Positions 36,913-48,224 of a stretch of 64,000 nucleotides of DNA are shown here, in pieces. Numbering within the stretch: the stretch's first letter is position 1; every line of letters starts with the position of its first letter. The notes beneath the pieces were generated by a model, which saw only the letters and a list, made by a program, of their open reading frames with translations, searched no databases and had not been told where the DNA came from. Made by a program: the position numbers and the translations under genes. Origin of the DNA: Siphonodentalium dalli (Eukaryota; Mollusca; Scaphopoda; Gadilida; Siphonodentaliidae); contig CP136067.1 of the NCBI GenBank assembly GCA_032622095.1, forward strand, positions 60,582,893 through 60,646,892. The letters are read 5' to 3'.

Positions 36913-39035
36913 TAGAAATTAAATGAGTTTGGACATAGACTTTCTCAACATTATTTAGCTAAATTATTGATGGGTATGCTTTAAAAGGTGTAACACTAGT
37001 ATGGATGCAAACATTGAGCATTTGTGGGAGGGTGGTGATTTTTTTAAAGCAGGTTGAATATTGTTCACATACAGGGAACTCATGCTTTCACACAGCATGC
37101 TATTATGGGATAGCCACTACAATGGTGAGAACTCTAAATACTCACATCTAGATCACACATATATTTAGGACTATTAATTTGAATACAATAGTTTTAACTA
37201 CTAGCTACATGACATAACAGCCTTCCTGGCTAATAATATTTAACACAATTGTTTTTAAACAGACATGGCTCATTCAAGCTTCCAAATTTTGTCAACATAA
37301 TTTTGGAAGGAAGTATAAGATAGATTGATACATAAACAAAATACATGTATCAACATACCATTAAATCACGGTTGGCCTTGGCGGTGGGTATCTTGTGAAA
37401 ATATCTCCACCCGTCAAAAACCGCCACAAACAGAAAGAACATCAAAATGTAGATAGACTTTGTCCGTATACAAATAAGAAATATCGCATAAACAGTATGT
37501 TATGGTCACTTGTTTGACCATTGTTATGTAAACAAAAGCATAAAAAGTTACTTTTCTGGTGTTTGTTTATATTATGATGGTAAACATAAAGAGCGTTCTT
37601 TGTTGGTGAATACCTGATATGGAACTAATAAAGAGCGTTTATGCCATTTGTGTGTGATTAGCCAGTAGCATTGTGCTGTCTTCTGTAACACAATCAGGCT
37701 CTTGCTTAGGTAAAATATAGTAGGTCTTTATGATAACATGCTGTTTACGCGATGGTCATGGTAAATATGAACGGAACTGTATGCGTTTTAATGTTTTTCT
37801 GTTCACGGTGTTTGGAACACATATGAATATTTTCGACAATTAAGGCCGCACGTGCCTTTAATGGTTACATATGCTATATAGTATTTTTAATGGCTACATG
37901 AAAATACTGTCCATGGCCATAGTCATTTTCCAGCTGTTTTAAATTTTTCCCACACAAGTGAAACAACACTCATTATTTCTACCATATCGGGAATACACTA
38001 GCACGGAATGCTCTATTCTGTTCAATGTCTTGCACATGGCTGTTTGTTTGGGACCCAAACACAGTATTTAAAGTTGTATTTGTTATGACCTCAATATGTA
38101 TTTCTGGGACATATAATGTCTGTAGAAATGTAGTTCAAGTATTTATCAACATATTTTGATACCGGTAAAATTCAAAAGCATATATTATTAAGTGTATTTT
38201 GGAGCTTAAACTGCCATGCGGATTTAAGATCACCACTACCGTATGCAGTACATATGCATAGATGTATGTGAAGTTCTTTCCTTGCACATTCTAAAGGAAC
38301 GGTTATTTATGGCAAATATCGATCTTTATTGTAAACATGATGTTTTTCCATGTTTTATTAAAATAAGACAATAAACTACGCTATATTCTAACAGAATCTA
38401 CTTAGTTTTATTATTTTATAGTCAATTACAAACAAGGAGAAGTAGGCTTGGGGTCGCATTCATATTTATTTTGAGCTAAGTTGAAAATAAAATGAAAAGC
38501 CACCCCCCCCCCCCCCCCCCCGGTATATATTTTTTTGGCCTAACCATCAATCTGGAACTGAATATATACTGTACACAACAAGACAGTCAATGATGGTGGA
38601 GTCACTCACGTGACTATAAAGACTGAGAAAACTTGTGCCACTGTAGCATGTCGAATGACGTCATCACTTGAAAGCAGTTTGCTACCTATCAGCTGATTGG
38701 TGTCATAAATTTGGGTCAACCAGTTGTTGAGCACTTTCCGTGTATTGTTAGTTACTTGTGCTATTAAAAGTGAAAATGCATTTATAAGAAGCATATAATA
38801 AAAAGAACACCTACATTTTTTGTTTGAATACCTGAAACATCTCATTCATGTCTGGAAAGAAATATCATATTTTCACTCAGTCGTGATACGAATGAGATAT
38901 TTTGGTAATCAAACAAAAACCGTAGGTATTCTCTATCATTCACTTCGTTTGTGGGTGTATAGTAACTCAGACACACAGACTTTGATAGCAGTAGATACAA
39001 TTGTAACTGATCTAAAAACAATTGAAGTGGTATAC
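36913..39035. other. UBXN4 intron 2, distal part
   Basis: A minus-strand stretch at about 37360-37442 reads MFFLFVAVFDGWRYFHKIPT then AKANRDLM before a GTATGT donor. It is a conceivable small exon but is unsupported by family recognition. A poly-C run lies at 38503-38521. 38090-38240 is the inverted partner of 29196-29420. CACTCACGTGACT at 38608 resembles the 5' motif of the 19.7 kb hairpin family. Confidence 0.4.
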
Positions 39036-39141
39036 CTGTTTATACTCAGTTTGACAGCGACACATCTCCCTTTTGCACAAGTCTCAGTTACTGTGTTTTC
39101 TTCTAAGACATTTTTCATTTTTGCAGACATTTCATCCTCTC
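39036..39141 (-). CDS. UBXN4: UBXN4 exon 2 (thioredoxin-like domain)
   Basis: The acceptor is TTTGTTGCAG|GAGAGG and the donor is AACAG|GTATAC. The 106-nt exon completes a split Gly codon, then reads EDEMSAKMKNVLEENTVTET followed by CAKGRCVAVKLSIN and two bases of Ser. It aligns with the vertebrate UBXN4 segment GDDEQS-QM...W-D-VTEA...FVAIKID, the helix and central strand of the N-terminal thioredoxin-like domain. An upstream GT (CTGA|GTATAA) could tempt gene finders but breaks the phase with exon 3. Confidence 0.95.
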
Positions 39142-39404
39142 CTGCAACAAATATATACAATGAAAATTTTAATTGTCAGGTAAATTTATGTACAGTTTGA
39201 ATCTTCTGTAATTTAACGGAGTTCTGTACACTAAATCCAGCCATTTATGGGGCCATCTCCTTTTATACTCAACAGAATATATGCAACAAATGAATGAATT
39301 TGAGTCATGGATGAGTGCAAAATACACGATATTAATGATACAAACAACATGGTAATTATAATGAGTCAAGTCATAAACTTATTTTCAATATAAACATGCA
39401 TAAA

Positions 39405-39782
39405 ACTTCAAACAAACAAAAACTCATATTTTATGAAATTAAGAGTTCCTTCTCTTTCAACAGTGAGCACTGTGCCAGGAAGACCAATTGAATGATCTAT
39501 TTTAGCCCTATTTGCATATTGTTGGTAGTTGTTAGCTTGGGATCTTCTTTGGACACTTTCGATGGCAATTTGATGTTTACGAAGATGTTGGTTCCATAAT
39601 GATGAAGCATATTCGACCATTCGTCTGATGATTAATATATAAAGTATCTTTAACATTTCATCATTAATGTATTTGAAAGATCTTCAAATCAATCCTATTC
39701 TCTGATTTGCTTTATTGACTGCTGTTGAGCTGTGTGGGCTGAATGATAGTGCTGAATCAAAAATTACACCAATATCCTTCTC
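39405..39782 (-). pseudogene. LINE reverse transcriptase, C-terminal part
   Basis: On the minus strand from 39782: EKDIGVIFDSALSFSPHSS, AVNKANQRIGLI, RSFKYINDEMLKILYILIIR, RMVEYASSLWNQHLRKHQIA and IESVQRRS. This is the palm/thumb end of a non-LTR (Jockey/CR1-like) reverse transcriptase, EYA-S-WNP being the familiar signature. A stop after GLI and decay after QRRS mark it as dead. It continues the fragment at 41588-41793 across an inserted element. Confidence 0.85.
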
Positions 39783-39788
39783 AGGCCT

Positions 39789-41581
39789 AACAAAAAAATA
39801 CGTTTGTTTCCGCTAACGAGCTGAAAAAAATTAGGGTAGGTACATTTAGGTAGGCTTAACTTTTTTTTTTTGGTTAACTTTTTTTTTTTTCAGTATCTTT
39901 AAAAATAACTGTATAATACTTGTCAATAACCCAAACTATGCACTTCTAAGCCCCAGATGACAGAGAAACTATAAACTCCAATTCAATCTTACATATGCTT
40001 TAATATTTACATATATACTAGTCTATATACTAATATAGTCTTTGATAATCCTAATATATCCCATATGGTCTGGCGACAACTGGAGTCAGTCCAGCACCAC
40101 TGCACTGTTCACATATTGGAGTGACCGTCTTGTACCGATCTCTTAATGATGGCTTCAGAACACCACCTTCTCCTCCACATTCAGTGAAGGATCTAGGTAT
40201 TTTTTTAGGACACCTGTTTTTGGGCAATGATATGCCAAAGGCATAACCTGAAGGCCTGAGCGGAGGAAAGTTTGGGAGGGGTGACCCCCCCCCCCCTGCT
40301 GATGGTGGGGGTTCTCACCCTGGAAAATTTGTGAAAATCCATTGCATTTAGAGCTAATCTGGGGGTATACGTTTTGCACCTGTCCGTCCGTGCGTCCATC
40401 CATACGTCCGTCCGATGTCTGTTCATGTCATAACTTGAACAGTAGTACTCGGATCTCAATGAAATTAGGTATGGATGTTCACTACTATGAGGACATTAAA
40501 TAGAGGGCTCCATCGTTTTGTTCGAATTTTCCATTCTAGACTTATACATCTTTGTTTATCTGGAAATATTGGCTTTTTGGTCCGTCTAGTGTCTGTTCAT
40601 GTCGTAACTTCAACAGTTGTGCTGGGATCTCAATGAAATTTGGTACGGATGTTCACTACTATGAGGACATTCAATAGAGGGTTCCATTGTTCTGTTCCGC
40701 TTTTCCATTCTCGAGTTATTCATCTTTGTTTTACTGGAAATGTTGGCTGTTTGGTCCATCCGACGTCTGTTCTGAGGTCATAACTTGAACAGTAATGCTC
40801 AGATCTCAATGAAATTTTGTATGGATGTTCACCACTATGAGGACATTTAATGGCACATTCAATTGTTTTGTTTTGGTTTTTTGTTTTATAGTTATTCATC
40901 TTTGTTTACATGAAAATGCTGATTTTTTGGGTCCATCTGTCTGAGTATAGCAATCATAAGTTATAGATATGCCCACATCAGGCGGTATGCGCTAAGAGGG
41001 TATGGACCGGACGACAGTCGATCTCTTGTTTTATATGTATGGATTGGAAATTCTTATACGATATTGTCAGATATCTTTTGGTTCAATGGACTATGATTAT
41101 CCTGCTTGAAATGATAATAGGCTATTTTATAAAATTCAAGTGAGACACATACATAATATACTACATGTAGTACAGAAACAATGTCTATTAAGTTAGTAAT
41201 TACTATTTATAGTACTAATCTCTATGTTAATGTTTCATTTGGTATTATGAGATCCAACCTGATAACCAGGTTGATTAGATCAAATTGTTAATGTTCCTGT
41301 ACTGTATTTGATTGAAATACTGAAGCCTGAAGGCTGAATGATAACAAACCTGAACTCAAACTATTTGAAGTTTTCACAGATGAAAGCTAGATAAAGCCTA
41401 ACATACCGGTACTTTACAGTACGGTATGATTCCAACTGTTAAACTTAAATCTTTTTGTAAACTTAAATTTTATTTTTTTTGGTCCGATTTTTTTTTTTTT
41501 TGCAATGGCAATAAACAGTTTAGGGTCGGGGGTTTAAAATAGGGTCGGTCGGGTTAGCGGAAACAAACGTCTTTTTTTTTT
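39789..41581. mobile_element. TIR element inserted into the LINE
   Basis: The 18-bp sequence ACGTTTGTTTCCGCTAAC (39800-39817) is perfectly inverted at 41553-41570, outside which are oligo-A/T tracts. AGGCCT borders both sides (39783-39788, 41582-41587) as a probable 6-bp target duplication. Removing the element rejoins the LINE reading near ...VEA/RPEKDIGV. Inside lies another array (40250-41035). Confidence 0.8.
40250..41035 (-). repeat. monomer array, reverse orientation, ~173-bp period
   Basis: TCTCAATGAAATT occurs at 40454, 40629 and 40805, and the GTCTGTTC...TAACTT block precedes each. A GTCCGTCC microsatellite lies at 40382-40412. At the other end the complement of ACAAGAGATCGAC (41024-41035) is the same 5' terminus as in the 20.4 and 30.9 kb elements. 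Confidence 0.75.
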
Positions 41582-41587
41582 AGGCCT

Positions 41588-41793
41588 CGACAGCTTCAGT
41601 ATCTTGTATTTGAATTTCCTTGTTTAATTCTTTCATGTAATATTTGAATTTTGGGTTGTCTGGACCGATGTGTAGTACTTTTCCCTGCATTAAATTTCAG
41701 GAGCCAACTTTCTGACCATTCGGATTGGGTGTCTAAATCTTGTTGAAGTTTTGTTTTGTTTCGATCGTCCAGAATATCGGAGTACATTTTTCG
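41588..41793 (-). pseudogene. LINE reverse transcriptase, preceding part (5'-truncated)
   Basis: The minus-strand frame MYSDILDDRNKTKLQQDLDT then QSEWSESWLLKFNAGK is the conserved segment just after the FADD box of non-LTR reverse transcriptases. A frameshift follows (GPDNPKFKYYMKELNKEIQI in the next frame). Similarity stops abruptly at about 41793, consistent with 5' truncation during target-primed reverse transcription. Confidence 0.8.
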
Positions 41794-43145
41794 GTCCTAC
41801 TAAAAGCTGACAGCACCCCAACCAGGGGTCCAATTGAGATGGAGCATGCACCATTGTGCAGAATAGACCTGTATGTACCAAAGTTCCAATCCCAAAGTTG
41901 ATAGCGGAAACGGCACTGTTAACCCCTAACTTATGGCCGGTTCCGTCAGGCACGCAAAATCCAAAAAGGCACTGACCACCCCTCCCCTAGCTACCTGACC
42001 TTGAAAATTTACATCATATCATGCAGTGAATACCCCTCTGCATCCATGGGCGATCGGGCCAGTTGCTATTTGTGGTGAAAGTGAATGTATTAACCCATTT
42101 GCTGCTGTTGAATTTGCTAATAATGTGCGCAAAAATACCGAAAATAACACTCTCCGACTGCACCTCTACGAAGGGTCCGAGCTAGATGAGGCATGCATTA
42201 TCATGCAGAATAGACCTGTTCCAATTCCCAAGTCGATAGCTCGAGCGGAATCACTATAAACACTATCAGTACATGCATGGCATTGGTTATAATAATTAAT
42301 ATGTCATTACCACTGTTATCAACGTATGATACATGTCTATTCATCAAGATCGTCATTTATTTATATTTCTCTATAACATATGACACTTTTCAACAAACTA
42401 TTTAACCTCTTTACTGCTAAATGACGTTATGATGTCACGTGCTGTTGACATTGTTGCCATTTTCCAGTGGGAAAATAAAACGGGAATATAAATAGAACCA
42501 TAAAACTGATACAGTTGAAAGGCTGTTATCGTTCATAATTGTGAAACATCATGTACACTGTTTGAAACTTCAAGATACAGTTATTCCGATGCACCAATCT
42601 CTGAGTTCCAGTTAAGTATAATGGCCTACTGCTAGTGTGCTGAAGTAGGTCTGTAGTACCTACGGACCATATAGCACACGGCATGCACTTTTACATCCAT
42701 AATAGTTACGACGTCAGAGCAGCAAAGAGGTTAAGCGAGAACTATATAATGGGAATGTTTTCCTGTAAAATGTGCGAGGGTGGGTTGTCCACATGTGGAG
42801 GGAGCAAGTCTCCAGAGGAAAATTTGTCTCACAGGCAAAAATGATCCTACATGTACACCCTGGGGTTGTTTTGTCGTCCTGGAGTATTCACTTGTGCATG
42901 CGTACCAAAATGATATCGTGCAAATGCCTCACTCAAGTTCTTCATGTAGTGCGATTTTAACACATCTTATGCCGACAATGACGACTCAGTTTATATAAGT
43001 CAGACTTACATACTGACGAAGAGTGTATTCTCGTCCAGCTAGATCAACACCGACATTCGATAACTTACATGAGGTGAGTGATAAAATATCAATATCATAG
43101 AGGGATGAGGCATGTAAGATCCATTAATTAACATTAAGTAAACAG
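41794..43145. other. UBXN4 intron 1; diverged ~345-bp duplication
   Basis: 41825-41910 and 42170-42252 share GGGTCC...GAT-GAGCATGCA..., GCAGAATAGACCTGT and CCAA-TCGATAGC-like text. No gene recognised. Confidence 0.4.
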
Positions 43146-43153
43146 CACATAAC

Positions 43154-45824
43154 TAGTGATGTTCTGATAATCGGAATCGTCCATCGGCCGTTAATAGCCC
43201 ATCGGATATTAATCGTACCTCACAGTTGAACATCGGCTTTTACCGATCAAAAACAAACAAAAACATTCTAGTATCTAAGCGCTATATGCATGCTTTAATA
43301 CGCATACACAATACAACCGTAGTATTGAACGCAGTTGTAACAACCTAAAAAGAAGTTATTGGCATCGTCCAAACAGTCTGGTACGATTATATATAAGCAT
43401 GGCAATACACCTGTTCGATATATCCCGTGTAATATGAAGTTATTGGTTCAATCGCGTGGATACTAAATATATTCAACAACTGACCTCATTACAATGCACA
43501 TGTAGTTTCCGGTTGAGCATGTGCCATGCTGTGACGTCACATGCTATGTCAATAATTTGAAGCATGCACTGAATGAATTACTACAGTCGCGATCAGAACT
43601 GTCTTCAATAATGAGCAACTTAAGGAGGGGCATAATTAGCTCTGTAAGGGACAATATGGTGAAGAAGTCCCAAATTGCACGTGTTTTTGCCGCTCCGGAA
43701 TTCGCCATTGTTATAAGGTTGCTCTCATTACAAGTTATGGCGTACGCTATGAAATATGCTTAGCTCCACGTTGAACTCGGAGGCGGTCTAGCAAAACAAA
43801 ATTTTAGTAGGCGGAACTATAAAAGCTTCCCAGTTATTAAATGACAAAAGGTGTGACCAATGGGAATTTGGGAAATCTCAGAAAAATATTACACCAATTA
43901 TTAATATCCATCATTTTTAAATTTAGTTAATAATCATTCTATACATTGTCGCGACCTTTATACCGCGTGCAAGTGTTCCCCTTACAGTGATATCGTTACT
44001 CTGATTCGGCACCTTTGATCTCTTTGTCAAAACAACTACCGGCATACATCAAAGGAAGCGCACAACTGACGTCGGCAGAAATACAATAATATATATATTT
44101 TTATGTATTTGGCTTTGAAACTATACCGGGATATGGAGTGCAATGGGTGTATATATACAGGGTTTCCGCCAGGCCGGCTGCGGGTCCGTCCCATGGACCC
44201 ATTCCCCTTGTAGATTATCTGTTTGATTCATACATGTACCAAAAGTCAGTTGCAATATGTCATAAAAAATCCAGCAGCAACAGGAGTTCAGGGGGGTTAA
44301 ACAGAATACTGGTGAAAAAGCGGGTCAATTGAGCACAGTGTGTTACCAGTACAGCGTAACCCCTTGAAATCAAAGCACCAAAACTACAATGTAATGTTTG
44401 GTGTGCATTGAAATAGTGATGTTATATACAGCTAGCGTAATAAATGTCGCGGTAACATCAAAGAATGTCGGACTGCTGAGTACGGATATTATTTTGCACG
44501 GGATTTCTGTGGTTGAAACTACTCAGCTCGGAGATCCTGCGCTATCATACGATTACATAATTTGATCAAAGAATGCCGAATTGCTGAGTTAGGCAGAGTA
44601 GGGATCAACATACGCCAACAGGCGGTTCTCCTACCAAAGGAGGTATCTACCTCTGATATCCCGTGCTATCGTACTATTATAATAAGGAACCTGTCCCAAA
44701 TGAGTCTTTATAGTTGGAATTCATAGTGACAACACCATTCATTTGACCCATATTACATGCATGGAGGATAAACACACAAAACATACCCCCCCCCCCCCCC
44801 CCAATATGGAGATAAAGCCAAAATTCAATTATATGTTGTAACACGTTGGCTAAAACTCTATAGCAGTGGTCGTCAGTTGTTTATGGGGTGCCGTTCTTCT
44901 ATTTATTACCTATTTAGTGATATCACTAATTCATTTTATGATATCTTAAAATATTTAGTGATCACAAAATAATTTGTGATATCACAAAATGAATTAGTGA
45001 TATCACATAATCGAAATTAGTGATATCATAAAATGAATTAGTGATATCACTAAATAGGTAATAAATAGAAGAACGGCGCCCCATAGTTGTTGGACTAATA
45101 CAGACTATTGACAAGCTATGCGTTCCGAGTTTGAACGATTTCGCTACCATTCATATTTCGCTGCTATAGATATCTCCTGCAGACAAACCCTGCAGTATAT
45201 ATGACGTCACAGCGCACAAATAGTTTTACGATTAACAGAATACATGGAATATATCTGTTTCATTTTCACGGAAGCTACTTGAAATTCTAGAAAATACTTA
45301 ATTCAATTCTCCCAGCTAGGTATTATCGGACAATGCATAGATGCTTTTTAGTGTTTAGTTTAATTATACATGTCGGAATCTTATTGTAAGTTATAAATTT
45401 GTAAACACTAACTTGTAGCTTGATATAGTCTTCAATCAGACGGCAGTCTTAATTGCGTAATTACATGAATAATTATCTGGAAATCATCAACAGAATTAAT
45501 GCACCCACGGAACATGATCGTCTTGTGTAATATACGTAGCTTTGGATTGCTTTGTGGGCCACTCAGGTGCAAGGAAATGGCTACTTTTCAGTGTCAAATA
45601 ACAAAATTTTCGCCCGACGGTACGAACCATGGTCGTCCCGTCGCGTTATGTGTTTCCCCAATACGGACTCATTAATTTCCCCTTGGCGGAAACGCTGATA
45701 TTTAGGTCCATTATGGGAACAACCACACAGAGTATATAAACATCGGAATCGGAAAATCGGCCGATTGTGCCTCCAGTTATCGGAAATCGGTCCGATGGGC
45801 TTTTTCATTATCGGAACATCACTA
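43154..45824 (-). mobile_element. hAT element with intact ends and 8-bp target duplication
   Basis: Terminal inverted repeats TAGTGATGTTCTGATAAT and TAGTGATGTTCCGATAAT. Both flanks carry CACATAAC (43146-43153, 45825-45832). A minus-strand ATG at ~43714 starts MANSGAAKTRAIWDFFTI, which resembles the N-terminus of hAT proteins just before a BED finger, but the downstream finger is scrambled. Only ~560 bp remain between it and the left end, so the transposase is deleted. The element also hosts a 204-bp MITE. Confidence 0.9.
44882..45085. mobile_element. 204-bp foldback MITE nested in the hAT element
   Basis: Starts TATGGGGTGCCGTTCTTC and ends in its near-perfect complement. The arms extend ~65 bp through ACTAATTCATTTTATGATAT. 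Flanked by GTTGTT on both sides (44876-44881, 45086-45091). Confidence 0.85.
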
Positions 45825-45950
45825 CACATAACCATGTATTGTGTCGAAGATGTTCCATGGAGACCTTTCCTTATCATGCAAGACATGATTCAATGAACAT
45901 TGGGCTTTGGGCAATTTGGCCCTGTACTACACATGTGCTACCACTGTACC

Positions 45951-46497
45951 CAGGTCAGACACATCCTGAATTCCACTATTATAGTGGTATTCCACTAATA
46001 TAGTGGTATATGACCATTACTGGTAAAAAAATATATAAAAGAGGGATAATCCATATTTCCCACAAATTATTCAAAATCAGTGTTGCACTAATTCGCTATC
46101 ATACACATATTTTGTCCAGGAGAATGATTAAATCAGATTAATCAGGACGGCACACATTAAGCAACTCAATTAGCATTCAATTAGTTTAAATGTTGTTATG
46201 AAGGAGCAATGCTGCAATGGAATCATCTTGTTAGTGTCATTTAGAAAGGCATATACATGTATTAGTACTTAATATAATTGAATTACAAAAGCTGGTGCAA
46301 AAGATTGCACAACAATTTTTTTCAGAACACTGTTCATTTGTTGCGATATTGTTAAGAGTGAAATTTGGCTGTGCACTGGCATGTGCCGTCTTCTATTCCC
46401 AACGCAAATAAAGGAAACATGAAATATGTTATGGTCATATACCACTATATTAGTGGAATATCAATATAATAGTGGAATTCTGGATGAGCCTGACCTG
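45951..46497. mobile_element. ~547-bp MITE with ~65-bp inverted repeats
   Basis: Left arm from CAGGTCAGACACATCC through CCACTAATATAGTGGTATAT. The right arm is its complement ending CTGACCTG at 46497. No target duplication could be assigned. Confidence 0.75.
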
Positions 46498-46689
46498 GCG
46501 CCAGTGACAAAGTCGGCCCCGCTACGAAGTCCGTCCCAGAGAAGTCGGCCCAGCTATCAAAATTTAGCATTAGATCTATGTATATCCATCATTTGTCTCG
46601 TCATCAACAGAAGAAGCTCAACAGCCAGTGATTGGGTTGCTGTAGGAGAGGCAGGTGACGACTGTGTTCTGGGGTGAAGTGGGAGGTGT

Positions 46690-47095
46690 CCGCATCTATC
46701 CATGGTGTTCAAGAGGCCATTACCATGTCAAGTTGCGCATCGATCTCGGGAGGTGTCGCCTGGTGTGACATCAATCGACTTTCTCTTTTTCCATGCATCC
46801 AATCTCTCTGTGTCTCTCTTTTTTCTGGATGGATTCTTTTTCTTTTGATGCCTCTTCCTGGTTGATTTGGTTGTGTCCAGTCCTCTCCCAGCATGAGCCA
46901 TGATAAGGGCTGTGCTGGGCCAGACTGGAAGTCCAAAAACAACTGGTGTCCGCCTTGGTGTGCATGGAGTTACCAGCTCCCACAAGGCATGACATGCATG
47001 GAGTCCAGCTTGTTGTTACACCATTCGGGATTATCGATGGCTTAGTCATCCTGAGAGGTGGTGATCCTAACTCTCTGGTGGTCCGACCAATGAAT
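46690..47095 (-). pseudogene. ORF1-like arm, inverted copy
   Basis: The minus strand reads DFQSGPAQPLSWLMLG and KRKRIHPEKRETQRDWMHGK, parallel to DFQAAPAKPFSG and KKKKTPSRKKRDAERLAAWK of the plus-strand copy at 47.5 kb. Shared nucleotides run from the ACCTCTCAGGATGA block (about 47060) outward to ~46690. Several frame changes are needed. Confidence 0.6.
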
Positions 47096-47375
47096 ATTTT
47101 GTGTTATCATAAGAATCAACAAACCGAAATGATCGATCTAACACTGTATTTCCTGAGTCTTCAATTCCACTTTACGTTTAACGAACCCTATAGACATATC
47201 TATGAAAAGCCATGACAGTGTGCGATAAACAAATGGAATGCCATGAGGTGATATAATCCCTTTTGACACCAAGTGGCGAAATATAGGTCACACTTGTGTA
47301 ATGTAATGTAAATGCTACAACAATCGTTAGATCAGCAGTCGGACCTCCAGAGAGCTTGGATCGCCACCTCTCAGG

Positions 47376-48041
47376 ATGAACTCGCCACCGCTAATTCCAA
47401 TTAGTGTCACTACTATGCTAGACGCCATGCATGTCACGCCTTGTCTGAGCTGGTCACTTCATGCTCACAGAGGCGGATACCAGCTGATTCTGGATTTCCA
47501 GGCGGCCCCGGCAAAGCCCTTTTCAGGGCTCCCTACCGGGAGCGGACCGGACAATACCAGATCAGCATGGAAACCTCGACAGAAGACGAAGAAAAAGAAA
47601 ACACCATCTAGAAAAAAGAGAGATGCTGAGAGACTCGCTGCGTGGAAAGCTAAAAAGCCGACGGAAACACCAGTCGACTCCCATCCAGCCGAGAACCCGG
47701 CCCAGTCTGTCGTCCAGGAGATGGAACCACCATCACCAGCACCACCACCACGACCAGACGAGGATACTGATACTGAAGACGAGGACCCCTCCGACTTCAT
47801 TCCGAAGACACCGGAGTACCAAGAGCCGGAGACTTCACCCTCAACCGAAGACTCAGCCGCCAAACTCATGAGGCACGTCGACCTAAGTACTATCAACATA
47901 GACGACATCCTGAAGAAATTGTATGACGATTGCGCCGGACCTTCTCCGCCTATCTCACCTCTTCCTTCATCATCATCAACATCTTCCACTTCACCACCAC
48001 CGAAGAAGAAAAAGGAATACAAGAAAAAGAACAAAAGCTAA
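47376..48041 (+). CDS. retroelement ORF1/Gag-like protein, 221 aa
   Basis: The longest convincing frame in the window. The N-terminal part has HVTPCLSWSLHAHRGGYQLI and DFQAAPAKP, then the basic motif KKKKTPSRKKRDAERLAAWK. A Pro/Glu/Asp-rich acidic middle follows (PPRPDEDTDTEDEDPSDFIP), then LMRHVDLSTINIDDILKKLY, and the end is a Ser/Pro stretch and a Lys-rich tail KKKKEYKKKNKS. Related degenerate pieces lie at 6.26, 46.7 and 63.1 kb. The KKKxPSxxKRDxxR motif is familiar from ORF1-like proteins of mollusc non-LTR elements, and a non-LTR RT fragment follows at 48.2 kb. It may be an intact relic ORF1 or a domesticated gene. No zinc knuckle is seen. Confidence 0.6.
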   Translation: MNSPPLIPISVTTMLDAMHVTPCLSWSLHAHRGGYQLILDFQAAPAKPFSGLPTGSGPDNTRSAWKPRQKTKKKKTPSRKKRDAERLAAWKAKKPTETPVDSHPAENPAQSVVQEMEPPSPAPPPRPDEDTDTEDEDPSDFIPKTPEYQEPETSPSTEDSAAKLMRHVDLSTINIDDILKKLYDDCAGPSPPISPLPSSSSTSSTSPPPKKKKEYKKKNKS

Positions 48042-48224
48042 GAACCCAACCTCACCTGACCCTCCTGAGCCTAGGCCTAGACGGGTTCCAACTTCCCAAT
48101 ACCAAGAAAACTCAAGACAGGGCGTAAGGGCGACCTCCGGGTGAGCCCACACCGTCCTCGTGCCGCCCTTTGGGCGGGCACGCAAATCCTGTTCCTGCTG
48201 CCACAACAATAAACTTTATTAACA

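Noticed and set aside
37360-37442. Possible small exon MFFLFVAVFDGW... with GTATGT donor
   Set aside because: No family recognised, no partner exon and no supporting promoter. Mentioned only as part of the intron description.
44962-45150. ORF reading SDITNSFYDITN repeats
   Set aside because: Produced by the palindromic MITE at 44882-45085.
47465-48034. 189-codon minus-strand ORF rich in Phe/Ser/Gly
   Set aside because: Antisense shadow of the ORF1-like frame 47376-48041.
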